The notes beneath the pieces were generated by a model. That model was given only the letters and a program-made list of their open reading frames with translations. It was not told where the DNA came from and ran no database searches. A program made the translations under genes and the position numbers. Source: an uncultured Porphyromonadaceae bacterium (GTDB lineage Bacteria; Bacteroidota; Bacteroidia; Bacteroidales; Muribaculaceae). From it: 64,000 bases of DNA. The stretch lies in the NCBI GenBank assembly GCA_900546365.1, contig URCF01000011.1:4869-68868 (forward strand), given 5' to 3'. Within the stretch, counting starts at the first letter, position 1, and every line of letters begins with the position of its first letter. This document shows positions 41,031-50,022 of the stretch, piece after piece.

Positions 41031-44000
41031 TCAGAATGTCACATTAATTCCCACAGAATATTGCCGGACAGAAGGATAGCCTACGTTATCAGCAACCTCG
41101 GGATCTAATCCGGGAAATTTGGTTATGGTGAACAGGTTGTCGATGCTTGTGTAAACCTTCAGGTTCTCAACAAAAAACCTGCGGGTGATTTTTTGAGGAA
41201 TGGTGTAGCCCAATTGTATATTTTTACACCTGAGATATGCAGCATTGTGCACAAAGGCATCGCTTGCAATATTGTTCTTTGCATTGGCATTGTTGCGGAG
41301 AATGGGATACTTGGAATCATACGGATTTTCAGGCGTCCAGGCATTGTCGGTTATATCCTTGTTGAGCGACTGCCCCATCACAGTCACAAAACGGAATGCC
41401 TGGTTATTGTAGTAAACAGGATTGTTGCCCACACCCTGGAGCATCATGCTGAAGTCAAATCCGTTCCAGGCTGCACTGAGACTCATGCCGTAGGTCAGCC
41501 GGGGCTGGGTGCCATGCCCGATTTCCACACGATCGTTGGCATCAAGTTTGCCATCTCCATTGGCATCTCGATACAGGAAGTCGCCAAGCTCGGGCCGCTG
41601 GTATGTGGCGAAATAATCGGGATTGCGGTCAACAAGTGATTGCACATAATCAAGGTCGGCCTGATCGCGCACGATGCGGTCCACGGTCATGACATACAAC
41701 TGATTGATCGGCTTTCCTTCCTGAGTTTTATATACACCGCTTATGGATGATACATCACCTTGGAATTTTGTGACCTTGTTGGTAACAAAAGCCATGTTGA
41801 AGCCTATACTGTAGGACACTTTCCCGATATTGTGATGCCAATTGAGTTCAATGTCAAACCCTTTGTTGTTCACCTCACCGGCGTTTTGGTTGGGCACTGT
41901 GCTTGTGCCATGCTCAAGCGGAGCCGGCAGCGATATCAAAATCCCCTTGGTGTTCTTATTATACAGATCCACACTTCCGCTCAGGCGGTTGTTGAACAGC
42001 GCAAAATCAACACCTATATTGGCCATATCGGTTTTTTCCCATGTAAGATTGGAATTGGACAACAGAGTCTGGGCAAAACCGCCGGCAACATTGCCGTTGA
42101 GCACATAGCCGGTTGTAGCATACAGCGACTGATACATATATAAGCTTGTAGTGGCGTTGTTGCCGAGCGAGCCATAGGATGCTCTGATTTTCAGGTTGTC
42201 AAGCCACGATGCGCAACCATGCATAAATGACTCCTGCGAGATTCTCCATCCGGCTGAAACCGAAGGGAAATATCCCCACCGGTGACCGGGTGCAAATTTT
42301 GAAGATCCGTCGGCCCTGAGATTGGCCTCAAGGAGGTACTTGCTGTCCCAGCTGAAATTGACGCGCCCGAAATAGGAGCGCATGGCCCATTCCGTATAAT
42401 TTCCCTGTATTTCACCATTTGTTGTACCGGCATCGATGCCGGTGAGCGAATCATCTATAAGGTCATATTTCCGAAACATTTCGTATTCGTACTTGTCATA
42501 CTCCTGGCTTGCGCCAAGAAGTATTGACGCATCAAGCCTTGACACCTTGAATTTATAGTTAGCCGTGAGCTCGGAAGATCTGAAATTGTCGGCATAGTTG
42601 TAGCGACGGATATATGTGCGCACCGAGCCGTCGCGCAGCAGCACCGGGCCATCGAAAGTAAAGCGGTAGAGATTACGGTCGGTCAGCTGCTGCTCCACTT
42701 TTCGTGTCCAGCGGTTGTAGGAGAACGCTCCCTGGATTGTCAATCCTTTCAGAGGCTGTACTCTCGCGTAGATTTTGGCTACAAGACGGCGTGTCTTTGT
42801 CGGGAAATCATCTTTGTAAAACCATTGACGCCGGTAGGGATTGAAATTACTCACATTTTCTTCCTCAGGGTTCTGTATGCCTCCGTAAAGCCCTGTTGCC
42901 GGGTCATAGAGAGTCATGCCCGGAACAGTATTGAAAGCTCCCGAACCGAATATGACATCACCTCCGGCAGTGGCATTTTCTGCCGACGGATTGTTTTTGT
43001 CGATGTAGCCGAATAAATCAGTGCCGACACTAAGCCATGGCTTGATATTGACATCAAGATTAGTACGCAACTGATAACGCTCGTAGTCGGTGTGATATAT
43101 CATGCCCGGGTTGTTGACATACCCCATGGATATGTTGTAGCGGACTATGCGGCTTCCCCCTGTTATGGCAAGATTATGGTTCTGGACCACCGATACTTTG
43201 CGATAAATATGATCCTGCCAATCGGTGTTGGGATAAACAGTCGGATTTTGTCCGGCATCATTACGCCATTCATCAATCTTAGCCTGAGAAAATCTCGGGG
43301 CCTGACCGTTGGCGATAAGCGCAGCATTTTGAATGGTCATGAAATCGGCATAATCAGTCACCAGATTCAAGCGCTTGGCTACAGTCTCAAACGACACATT
43401 TCCACTATAAGTGATACGCGGAGGTGTTTCCGAGCCATGCTTTGTGGTTATAAGAATCACACCGTTGGCAGCTCGAGAACCGTATATTGCGGAAGAAGCA
43501 GCGTCTTTAAGTATGGAGATATTATCAATATCCTGAGGGTTTATATCACTTATGGAAACACCTGTCATTCCGTCAATGACAACCAGCGGTGCCGCATCAT
43601 TCAATGTGCCCTGTCCACGTATCCTGATACTTTGCGCCTCATAGCCGGGGGTGTTTCCTCCGCTGTTGGTGACAGTCATACCCGAAGCCAGACCCGCGAG
43701 GGCATTTGTTGCATTTGTGATAGGTCGGTCAGCAAGCGCCACGGAGTTTATCGATGAGACGGCTCCGGTCAGATCAGCTTTGCGGCGGGTGGCGTAACCC
43801 ACCACCACCACTTCATCAAGAGTGGATGACACAGGCAGAAGTTTGATTGTGAGTCCGGTAGCATTATCGGGCGTAACCTCGACCTCTTGCGCCACGCACC
43901 CAATGTAGGACACTTTCAGCTTACCCGGCAAATCAAACCGTGCGATGCTGAAATGCCCCTCGGCATCAGAAACCGTTGAATTGCCGGCATTACCACACTG

Positions 44001-44168
44001 CACAATGGAAGCCCCTATCACCGGCTCACCGCCGGCGTCAACAACCGTTCCGGCTATAGCGGGCGCCGCCACATTACGCAGCACCTGCACAGAGTCCGGG
44101 ACAGACTGCGGATATGCTGCATAAACAGTCAAACACAATAATGAGACAATGATCGGATAAAATTTCAT
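41031..44168 (-). CDS. SusC/RagA family TonB-linked outer-membrane transporter
   Basis: The 1045-residue protein has a signal peptide, an N-terminal carboxypeptidase-regulatory-like domain ('IAGTVVDAGGEPVIGASIVQ'), a TonB box ('LDEVVVVGYATRRKADLTGA'), the plug domain with 'IRIRGQGTLNDAAPLVVIDG' and 'ILKDAASSAIYGSRAANGVI', and a 22-strand barrel ending in 'QYSVGINVTF'. It imports large nutrients with TonB energy together with SusD. The start at 44168 is supported by the signal peptide and by a full promoter 28 bp upstream; the frame further up covers that promoter. Confidence 0.96.
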   Translation of the reverse strand: MKFYPIIVSLLCLTVYAAYPQSVPDSVQVLRNVAAPAIAGTVVDAGGEPVIGASIVQCGNAGNSTVSDAEGHFSIARFDLPGKLKVSYIGCVAQEVEVTPDNATGLTIKLLPVSSTLDEVVVVGYATRRKADLTGAVSSINSVALADRPITNATNALAGLASGMTVTNSGGNTPGYEAQSIRIRGQGTLNDAAPLVVIDGMTGVSISDINPQDIDNISILKDAASSAIYGSRAANGVILITTKHGSETPPRITYSGNVSFETVAKRLNLVTDYADFMTIQNAALIANGQAPRFSQAKIDEWRNDAGQNPTVYPNTDWQDHIYRKVSVVQNHNLAITGGSRIVRYNISMGYVNNPGMIYHTDYERYQLRTNLDVNIKPWLSVGTDLFGYIDKNNPSAENATAGGDVIFGSGAFNTVPGMTLYDPATGLYGGIQNPEEENVSNFNPYRRQWFYKDDFPTKTRRLVAKIYARVQPLKGLTIQGAFSYNRWTRKVEQQLTDRNLYRFTFDGPVLLRDGSVRTYIRRYNYADNFRSSELTANYKFKVSRLDASILLGASQEYDKYEYEMFRKYDLIDDSLTGIDAGTTNGEIQGNYTEWAMRSYFGRVNFSWDSKYLLEANLRADGSSKFAPGHRWGYFPSVSAGWRISQESFMHGCASWLDNLKIRASYGSLGNNATTSLYMYQSLYATTGYVLNGNVAGGFAQTLLSNSNLTWEKTDMANIGVDFALFNNRLSGSVDLYNKNTKGILISLPAPLEHGTSTVPNQNAGEVNNKGFDIELNWHHNIGKVSYSIGFNMAFVTNKVTKFQGDVSSISGVYKTQEGKPINQLYVMTVDRIVRDQADLDYVQSLVDRNPDYFATYQRPELGDFLYRDANGDGKLDANDRVEIGHGTQPRLTYGMSLSAAWNGFDFSMMLQGVGNNPVYYNNQAFRFVTVMGQSLNKDITDNAWTPENPYDSKYPILRNNANAKNNIASDAFVHNAAYLRCKNIQLGYTIPQKITRRFFVENLKVYTSIDNLFTITKFPGLDPEVADNVGYPSVRQYSVGINVTF

Positions 44169-44195
44169 TTCTTTGCCATTGCGGTTAATCCGGCA

Positions 44196-44226
44196 CAAAT
44201 ATATTGCAGGAAGCAGCAATGGCAAA
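44196..44226 (-). promoter_or_regulatory. promoter of the susC-susD pair
   Basis: On the minus strand TTTG (44226-44223), a 19-bp spacer and TATATTTG (44203-44196) form a full consensus promoter. The leader before ATG 44168 is only about 20 nt. Confidence 0.75.
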
Positions 44227-44271
44227 GGAGGTGTAAACAGACGGCATGAATATGCCAATAAACGGAGCCCG

Positions 44272-45141
44272 TCAATTAATCCGTATCACAAGATAATTCG
44301 TAAGACTCCAGAATTTCTCGGGGTTGGTTATGGTCAAAATCTTGTTTTTGTTTACCTCATGAATCTCATACGAATCTTCAGGATGGTTGGTGTAGATTTT
44401 TGCTTTGCCGGAATTAAGGTTGATTGTGCTCAGATTACGTTTGTCGGCAATGACAAAGAATCCTTTGTCAAAGTCGCCTTCGAGTAGTTTTGATTTGCGT
44501 AGAAATCCGGTTTCTATAATTTGATGCTCCTTTAGCTGTGACTGAGTAGCCACCACATAATAGCATGTATTAAGCTCGTTTTCAAGCCTTGCTGCGGCAA
44601 CACGGGTGTCATCAAGATTACGGTTGACTGTAGCCACTGTGCAATTCAGCGAATCCACCTCACTGTTCAAACTGCTGATTCGCTCATTGGCCCGCGACAA
44701 TTGAGCCCTCAGGGATTCAATATCCTCAGTCTGGGAGTCGATCTGTTTGCGAAGCACCTCGACTGTACTTTTCAATTCCTCGGTATATAACGAGGATTCT
44801 TGAAGCCTCGCTTCCAGCTCGGCCAGCTTTTCACGGCGATGTTGCAAAGTTTTTTTCACTGCCGCCATATCGGAGAGCAACTGAGCCCGCTGGGCAGGAT
44901 TTTCGAAAGATTGCGCACCGGCCACAGTCATGATATGCTCAAGGTGCTTGATCTGATCCATATCGGAAGAAATCTCCTTTACCAGATCAAGGAGCCGGTC
45001 GCGTTCTTCCAAAGCAGCAGCGAGCTCCTGCTTCGATGCCTCCATCAAGGAGTCATGCTCTATGGACGGCTCTTTGTTGACACATGCCTGGAGCAGCGTG
45101 GCGAGCAATATGAAGGGAATTGCAAAATATTTCATTTCCAT
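44272..45141 (-). CDS. coiled-coil lipoprotein of unknown function
   Basis: The 289-residue protein has a signal peptide and lipobox ('LLATLLQAC'). A long coiled coil runs from about 30 to 190 (heptads in 'LAAALEERDRLLDLVKEISS', 'LEARLQESSLYTEELKSTVE', 'RISSLNSEVDSLNCTVATVN'). The compact C-terminal domain of about 90 residues has 'GFLRKSKLLEGDFDKGFFVI' and 'INLNSGKAKIYTNHPEDSYE'. Similar proteins are annotated in Bacteroidales without a role. It stands 104 bp upstream of susC on the same strand and diverges from a LytS-like kinase gene. TATATTTG at 45164-45157 is its likely -7 box. It might sense or brace the cell envelope. Confidence 0.75.
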   Translation of the reverse strand: MEMKYFAIPFILLATLLQACVNKEPSIEHDSLMEASKQELAAALEERDRLLDLVKEISSDMDQIKHLEHIMTVAGAQSFENPAQRAQLLSDMAAVKKTLQHRREKLAELEARLQESSLYTEELKSTVEVLRKQIDSQTEDIESLRAQLSRANERISSLNSEVDSLNCTVATVNRNLDDTRVAAARLENELNTCYYVVATQSQLKEHQIIETGFLRKSKLLEGDFDKGFFVIADKRNLSTINLNSGKAKIYTNHPEDSYEIHEVNKNKILTITNPEKFWSLTNYLVIRIN

Positions 45142-45237
45142 TTATAAAATATAATACAAATATAATGCTTATCCACAATATTTGCACCGTGCGTCAATAG
45201 ACAACACAAATTTGTAAACAAACGCACTTGAATGATG

Positions 45238-45268
45238 TTGTTTGTATTGCGGGCGCGTGCTAACTTTG
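45238..45268 (+). promoter_or_regulatory. promoter of the LytS-like kinase gene
   Basis: TTG (45238-45240), a 20-bp spacer and TAACTTTG (45261-45268) form a full consensus. The GTG start at 45273 lies four bases past the box, so the message should be leaderless. Confidence 0.7.
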
Positions 45269-45272
45269 CAAT

Positions 45273-46283
45273 GTGAAATCAATCGAAAACAAAACAGCCC
45301 TCATATTGGACCTTTTCTTTTGTCTGGTCTTTATTCCCATATTGGAAACTTTGGGTCCGGCACGATATTGGTTTCACCAATGGCCATTGTTTTCGTTCAT
45401 CTCCTGCGCCTATCTGTATGGCTGCTATTTTCTATTGATGAAAATAAATGTGCCGAAACTGCTTATTTCAAAAAAGTATTATGTGATAGCGGGGATAGTG
45501 GCCTTGCTTACCATAGTGAATTATCTGCTTTCGCTGTATCCATTGCCCGATATGGACTTTGTAACTCCGGCTCTAAGCGAATATCAGACACAGGTGAGAA
45601 ATTTTGGCGTGTCAGTGACACTATGGTTAATGTTCTCACTCGTGATGGGTTACTCTCTCACCATTTCATTTGTCAAGGAATTGTATGAACAGCTACTGCT
45701 GACAAAGAAAATCGAGGCACAGCGCGACAAAGCGGAGCTTGCAGTATTCAAGGCGCAGATCAGCCCTCATTTCATGTTCAACACCCTCAATTCCCTTTAT
45801 AGCCTCGTGATCGGCACATCCGAAAAAGCCGAAAACGCTTTTATAAAATTCACCGAGCTGCTCAAATACACATACATCACAATCGAAAAAGAACTTGTGG
45901 CACTCAGCGACGAAATCTCCTACATTCAGAACTACATTGACCTTCAATCCATAAGATTGAACGCCCATACTTCAATCGACTGGAATTATGAAGTGGATAA
46001 CGAACTTATCAAAGTTCCACCGATGCTGATGCTGACTTTCGTGGAAAACGCATTCAAATACGGATCATCCACAAGCCGGGATTGTAGCATAAAAATCCGT
46101 CTGACAGTGGCCGACGGAACTTTGAACTTTGAAACAGGCAACAATATAATGAAGCATGCGGATGAGTTTCGCAAAGATATGCCGGTCGGCATAGAGAATT
46201 GCAAATCAAGGCTCGCCTCGCTTTTTCCTGACAAACATACATTGACAACCGTAGAGAAAGATGGATTTTCCGAGTGTCGTTAA
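45273..46283 (+). CDS. LytS/YehU-type sensor histidine kinase, frameshifted near its end
   Basis: The 336-residue protein has four membrane segments (about 10-150), then a His_kinase domain with the phospho-acceptor in 'FKAQISPHFMFNTLNSLYSL' and an ATPase domain with 'PPMLMLTFVENAFKYG'. It ends 'VEKDGFSECR', which is abnormal. With one more T in the run 46264-46267 the frame would read 'DGFFRVSLTIQLN' and stop at 46300, one base before the regulator's ATG; that is the usual family ending. So one T is missing by mutation or by assembly error. The GTG start sits at the predicted transcript start; the ATG two bases earlier is followed at once by a stop. It pairs with the LytTR regulator downstream. 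Confidence 0.85.
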   Translation: MKSIENKTALILDLFFCLVFIPILETLGPARYWFHQWPLFSFISCAYLYGCYFLLMKINVPKLLISKKYYVIAGIVALLTIVNYLLSLYPLPDMDFVTPALSEYQTQVRNFGVSVTLWLMFSLVMGYSLTISFVKELYEQLLLTKKIEAQRDKAELAVFKAQISPHFMFNTLNSLYSLVIGTSEKAENAFIKFTELLKYTYITIEKELVALSDEISYIQNYIDLQSIRLNAHTSIDWNYEVDNELIKVPPMLMLTFVENAFKYGSSTSRDCSIKIRLTVADGTLNFETGNNIMKHADEFRKDMPVGIENCKSRLASLFPDKHTLTTVEKDGFSECR

Positions 46284-46301
46284 CAATACAGTTGAATTGA
46301 A

Positions 46302-47003
46302 ATGTACAGCACTATCAAATGCGTTGCAATTGACGATGAACCACTTGCGCTCGATGTCATTGCTAAATTCTGTGAGCGGATCGGAGGTGTGGATCTGCAA
46401 GTGTTCTCAGATCCTGCCTTAGGATTGGAAGTAATCAGGAAAGAAAAACCAAGGATAGCGTTCCTTGATATTGAAATGGAAAATATCTCCGGCCTCACAA
46501 TCGCCTCTCAACTACCGGAAGACACATGTTTCATTTTCACTACAGCGTATCTTGAATATGCTTTGGACGGATTTGAACTTGATGCCGTGGACTACCTCCA
46601 CAAACCATTCTCATATTCCCGTTTCCAAGTTGCATTTTCCAAAGCGCTGCGACGGATTGGAGATGGGGCTCACTCCGACAGGCAATGTATCCTGGTTAAA
46701 CAGGAGTACAACAATGTGAGCATCCCGCTTGATGAAATCCTTTATATCGAAGCCATGGAGGGGTATGTCAAGATATTCAGAGAGAACGGTGTCCGCACAG
46801 TATCCCGCATGATATTGAAAAACATCGGAACCCAATTGCCGGAACATGATTTCATTAGAATCCACCGCTCCTATATAGTACAGAAATCAAAAGTGCGCAG
46901 CTTTAGCAAACGAGAAGTGGAATTGAACAATGGCCGCATACTCCCCATCGGCCGGCAATATTCCAACGATGTAGCCAGCCAGCTCTCGGCAGGAGTCCGC
47001 TAA
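46302..47003 (+). CDS. LytTR family response regulator
   Basis: The 233-residue protein has a receiver domain (about 1-120) with the acidic pair in 'CVAIDDEPLALD', the phospho-accepting Asp in 'PRIAFLDIEMENISGL' and the Lys in 'VDYLHKPFSYSRF'. Its LytTR DNA-binding domain (about 130-230) has 'IPLDEILYIEAMEGYVKIF' and 'FIRIHRSYIV'. It is the partner of the kinase just upstream. LytTR proteins bind tandem repeats near promoters; the envelope lipoprotein and SusCD genes on the other strand are possible targets. A gene of this type usually controls envelope or surface functions in Bacteroidota. Confidence 0.93.
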   Translation: MYSTIKCVAIDDEPLALDVIAKFCERIGGVDLQVFSDPALGLEVIRKEKPRIAFLDIEMENISGLTIASQLPEDTCFIFTTAYLEYALDGFELDAVDYLHKPFSYSRFQVAFSKALRRIGDGAHSDRQCILVKQEYNNVSIPLDEILYIEAMEGYVKIFRENGVRTVSRMILKNIGTQLPEHDFIRIHRSYIVQKSKVRSFSKREVELNNGRILPIGRQYSNDVASQLSAGVR

Positions 47004-47047
47004 CAATTTTTTAGCCGGGAGAAAAAGCTGATACAGGAGGCGGTATA

Positions 47048-47094
47048 TAAAAAAAGAATGAGTAACGAAAGCCGAAGCTAAACGATACTCATTC
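47048..47094 (-). terminator. terminator downstream of tRNA-Asp
   Basis: gaatgagta (47056-47064) pairs with tactcattc (47086-47094), with further imperfect pairing inside. The plus-strand A-run at 47048-47055 is a U-tract on the minus-strand transcript, which places this at the end of the tRNA-Asp transcript. Confidence 0.75.
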
Positions 47095-47108
47095 TCCTCT
47101 CTCCTCAG

Positions 47109-47182
47109 CGGTGCGGACGGGACTCGAACCCGCGACCCCCTGCGTGACAGGCAGGTATTCTAACCAGCTGAACTACCGCACC
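47109..47182 (-). tRNA. tRNA-Asp (anticodon GTC)
   Basis: On the minus strand the 74-nt sequence folds as a full tRNA. The 7-bp acceptor stem GGTGCGG pairs with CCGCACC, the D-arm is GTTCAGCTGGTTAGAAT, the anticodon loop CTGTCAC sits between CCTGC and GCAGG, and the T-arm is GCGGG TTCGAGT CCCGT, with discriminator G. CCA is not encoded. Confidence 0.95.
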
Positions 47183-47381
47183 AGGTTTGTGAGATGCAGC
47201 GGCTATTGCCGTTTTGCGAGTGCAAAGATACGGCACGTTTTTGGATTGTGCAAGTGTTTTGCAAAAAAAATGCGAAAAATCGCGATTTTTTTTGATGGCG
47301 GGGCGAAAAACGCGTGAATTATGGGGAACAGGGAGCAATGCGAGGATTGGATTTACACGATTTATTGATGCTCGTTAGAGA

Positions 47382-47423
47382 AAATCAATCCCCTCAACTC
47401 TGATAGGTCAAGGGGATTGATTT
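47382..47423 (-). terminator. terminator downstream of tRNA-Leu
   Basis: aaatcaatcccct (47382-47394) and aggggattgattt (47411-47423) pair perfectly over 13 bp, directly after the tRNA-Leu 3' end on the minus strand. A T-rich stretch follows on that strand. Confidence 0.8.
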
Positions 47424-47424
47424 G

Positions 47425-47509
47425 TACCCGAAGTGGGACTCGAACCCACACAGCCGGTAATGGCCAAGGGATTTTAAGTCCCTCGTGTCTACCATTCCAC
47501 CATTCGGGC
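47425..47509 (-). tRNA. tRNA-Leu (anticodon TAA)
   Basis: On the minus strand the 85-nt sequence has the long variable arm of a class II tRNA. The acceptor stem GCCCGAA pairs with TTCGGGT (one wobble), the anticodon loop ACTTAAAAT lies between GAGGG/GGG and CCC, and the T-arm is GTGGG TTCGAGT CCCAC, with discriminator A. Confidence 0.93.
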
Positions 47510-47574
47510 TTCCGGAGACTGCTTGTCTGCGAAAGATGGGGCAAATTTACCACATAGTTTGGAAATTCGCAAAT

Positions 47575-48795
47575 TTATTGTTCAAGGTCGTCGTATTTCT
47601 GGAACAGGAAATCGTTGTAGGGGAAGCGGCTGAGGTGCACTTCTTTTGCTTTCTCATAGATTTTCTGCTTGAGCTCGTCGATGTTGAGCCCGGTTTTGGC
47701 GGAGACAAACACGGCATCGCTTCCCATCTTGGCCATCCAGGTGGCTTTGAGCTCGCTGAGAGGGATATTGGAGCGGGTGCGCTCGGTGAGGTCGTCTTCG
47801 TCTTTGGGTGTATAGGTGAAGGCGTCCACTTTATTGAACACCATTATCACGGGCTTGTTGACGGAGCCACAGACATCAGCGAGTGTACGGTTGACCACTT
47901 CAATCTGCTCTTCGAAATTGGGGTGGGATATGTCAACCACATGGAGCAGGATGTCGGCATCGCGCACTTCATCGAGTGTGGACTTGAACGACTCCACAAG
48001 GTGGGTCGGGAGCTTGCGTATGAACCCTACGGTGTCAGTGAGCAGGAACGGGAGGTTGTCGATGATCACCTTGCGTACTGTGGTGTCAAGGGTGGCGAAC
48101 AGTTTGTTTTCGGCAAACACATCGCTTTTGCTGAGGAGATTCATGAGGGTGGATTTGCCCACGTTGGTGTACCCCACGAGAGCCACTCGTGTGAGCTTGC
48201 CGCGATTTTTACGCTGTATGGATTTTTGTCGGTCGATGTCGCGCAGCTCCTCCTTGAGGCGTGATATTTTGTCGAGGATGATTCGGCGGTCGGTTTCAAT
48301 CTGCCGCTCACCGGGTCCGCGCATACCGATACCGCCTCGCTGACGCTCAAGGTGAGTCCACAGGCGGGTGAGCCTGGGGAGAAGATATTGGTATTGGGCC
48401 AGCTCCACCTGCGTTTTGGCGTTGGCGGTCTGTGCACGCTTGGCAAAAATGTCGAGGATGAGACTTGTGCGGTCGAGGATTTTGACTTTCAGCTCACGCT
48501 CGATGTTGGCCACCTGCTTTGGCGAGAGGTCATCGTCGAATATGGCCATACCGATATCGTTGTTCTCCACATAATTGCGAATCTCCTCCAGTTTTCCGGA
48601 GCCCACATAGGTGCGTGAGTCAGGGCCGTTGAGCTTCTGGATGAATTTGTGGACAGTGACAGCACCGGCAGTGTCGGCGAGAAATTCGAGCTCGTCGAGA
48701 TATTCAAGGGTTTTGGCCTCGGACTGCTGGGGAGTGACGATGCCTATGAGTATGGTGCGTTCGCTTGATTCTTTTTCAATAATTAGATCTTTCAT
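47575..48795 (-). CDS. hflX: ribosome-associated GTPase HflX
   Basis: The 406-residue protein has the HflX N-terminal domain ('PQQSEAKTLEYLDELEFLAD', 'YVGSGKLEEI'), the glycine-rich linker 'RGGIGMRGPGERQIETDRR' and the G domain with G1 'VALVGYTNVGKSTLMNLL', G3 'LTDTVGFIRKLPTHLVESFK' and G4 'MVFNKVDAF'. HflX splits stalled ribosomes under stress. It starts six bases after an ABC-permease gene, so it seems to share the transcript of the DUF4836-ABC operon, which is an unusual company. Confidence 0.96.
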   Translation of the reverse strand: MKDLIIEKESSERTILIGIVTPQQSEAKTLEYLDELEFLADTAGAVTVHKFIQKLNGPDSRTYVGSGKLEEIRNYVENNDIGMAIFDDDLSPKQVANIERELKVKILDRTSLILDIFAKRAQTANAKTQVELAQYQYLLPRLTRLWTHLERQRGGIGMRGPGERQIETDRRIILDKISRLKEELRDIDRQKSIQRKNRGKLTRVALVGYTNVGKSTLMNLLSKSDVFAENKLFATLDTTVRKVIIDNLPFLLTDTVGFIRKLPTHLVESFKSTLDEVRDADILLHVVDISHPNFEEQIEVVNRTLADVCGSVNKPVIMVFNKVDAFTYTPKDEDDLTERTRSNIPLSELKATWMAKMGSDAVFVSAKTGLNIDELKQKIYEKAKEVHLSRFPYNDFLFQKYDDLEQ

Positions 48796-48801
48796 ATCCG
48801 G

Positions 48802-50022
48802 TTACTGTTGTTTTTTGCCCGGGCGGGGGAATATACGATTGATATTAAGATAGATGACAGTAAAATTGTCGAGACAGACAAGAAGCATCAGCCCGGCACC
48901 GAGCAGAATGGATTGCAGGTGTGACGACGGGGAGATGCCGATTTGGCTGAGAGGGGCGGCCCATAGGCCGGAGGCCACCAGCATGAGGGCCACGGCTCCG
49001 ATGAACACACAGATATTGATCACCGACACAATCACGATATAGTGGCGCGCAACGGTGCGCGGGGAGTAGCCCAGCATCATCAGGCGGGTGAGGGTGATGC
49101 GGTTTTTCTGCAGCAGAAGCCTGATGCTCAGCAGCAGGATAAAGAGTGCCAGCAGGGAGATTACCACTCCAACGGCAATCACCACAGCTGTGGCAACGGA
49201 GAGGAAGTAGGAAGCTTTGCCGGAGTTGGGGTCGGCACCGGATGGATCATAGCCGTGGGAGCTGAAATAAGAGGATATTTCGGGGTTGCCGGGGTCAGAG
49301 GTCTCGATGATCAGTCGCGAGGGGTTGGATGCTTGCTTCTCGCCGAAAATCGGGTTGGCCCAGCGGATGAACTCCTCGGGCACGGCGATGGTATTGATAC
49401 GCGAGGAGAACCCGGCAATCCGGGCGTCCATCCATTGCTGGCGGCCGTTGCCGCTGACAGAGATGCGCAACGGAATCATTTTCATCATCTCCTCGCTGAT
49501 CTGCGGGAGGCCGCGGGAGGCGGCGAATCCGAAATTGTAGAGGGTGAGATAGTCCTTGCTGATGATTACCGGCAGCGGCTTTCCGGAGTCGGGAGTGAAG
49601 GTCCATCCGTTGGGAAGCGCATCGAAAAATTCCGAGGGGATGGATTCGAGGAAGAGGGCTGTGCTGAGGGGAGAGCCACCCATCTCCACCGATGCCGACA
49701 CATTGAAATTGGCCGCGGTGAACTCCCCTACTTTCCGCACCCACGGCTGCGAACGCAGCTCGGTGAGTTCATCGGCGGAAAACCCCTTGGAAGCCGGGGA
49801 GCCGAACAGGGAGCCGATGCCCGAGGGGAGCCGCTTGGAGATGATGACATAGTTGCGCGAGATGAATGAGTCATCGGACTGCCAGTTGGCGGTGACATCG
49901 CGGTAGAACTGCACGGCTGTGAGCACAATAGCCAGCCCGACGAGGTTGGCCACGGCATAACCGGCAAGTTGTCCTATGCTGATGTTGCGGCGCAGCAATC
50001 GCCATACAATATTGTGAGTCAT
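48802..50022 (-). CDS. FtsX-like ABC transporter permease
   Basis: The 406-residue protein has one N-terminal membrane segment ('LAGYAVANLVGLAIVLTAV'), an extracytoplasmic domain of about 220 residues, and three C-terminal segments ('ATAVVIAVGVVISLLALFIL', 'IVIVSVINICVFIGAVAL', 'SILLGAGLMLLVCLDNF'). That is the MacB/FtsX/LolC topology. Such permeases work by mechanotransmission, often on lipoproteins or cell-wall enzymes. Its start overlaps the stop of the ATPase gene by four bases and it lies just before hflX. The partner lipoprotein is encoded at the head of the operon. Confidence 0.85.
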   Translation of the reverse strand: MTHNIVWRLLRRNISIGQLAGYAVANLVGLAIVLTAVQFYRDVTANWQSDDSFISRNYVIISKRLPSGIGSLFGSPASKGFSADELTELRSQPWVRKVGEFTAANFNVSASVEMGGSPLSTALFLESIPSEFFDALPNGWTFTPDSGKPLPVIISKDYLTLYNFGFAASRGLPQISEEMMKMIPLRISVSGNGRQQWMDARIAGFSSRINTIAVPEEFIRWANPIFGEKQASNPSRLIIETSDPGNPEISSYFSSHGYDPSGADPNSGKASYFLSVATAVVIAVGVVISLLALFILLLSIRLLLQKNRITLTRLMMLGYSPRTVARHYIVIVSVINICVFIGAVALMLVASGLWAAPLSQIGISPSSHLQSILLGAGLMLLVCLDNFTVIYLNINRIFPRPGKKQQ

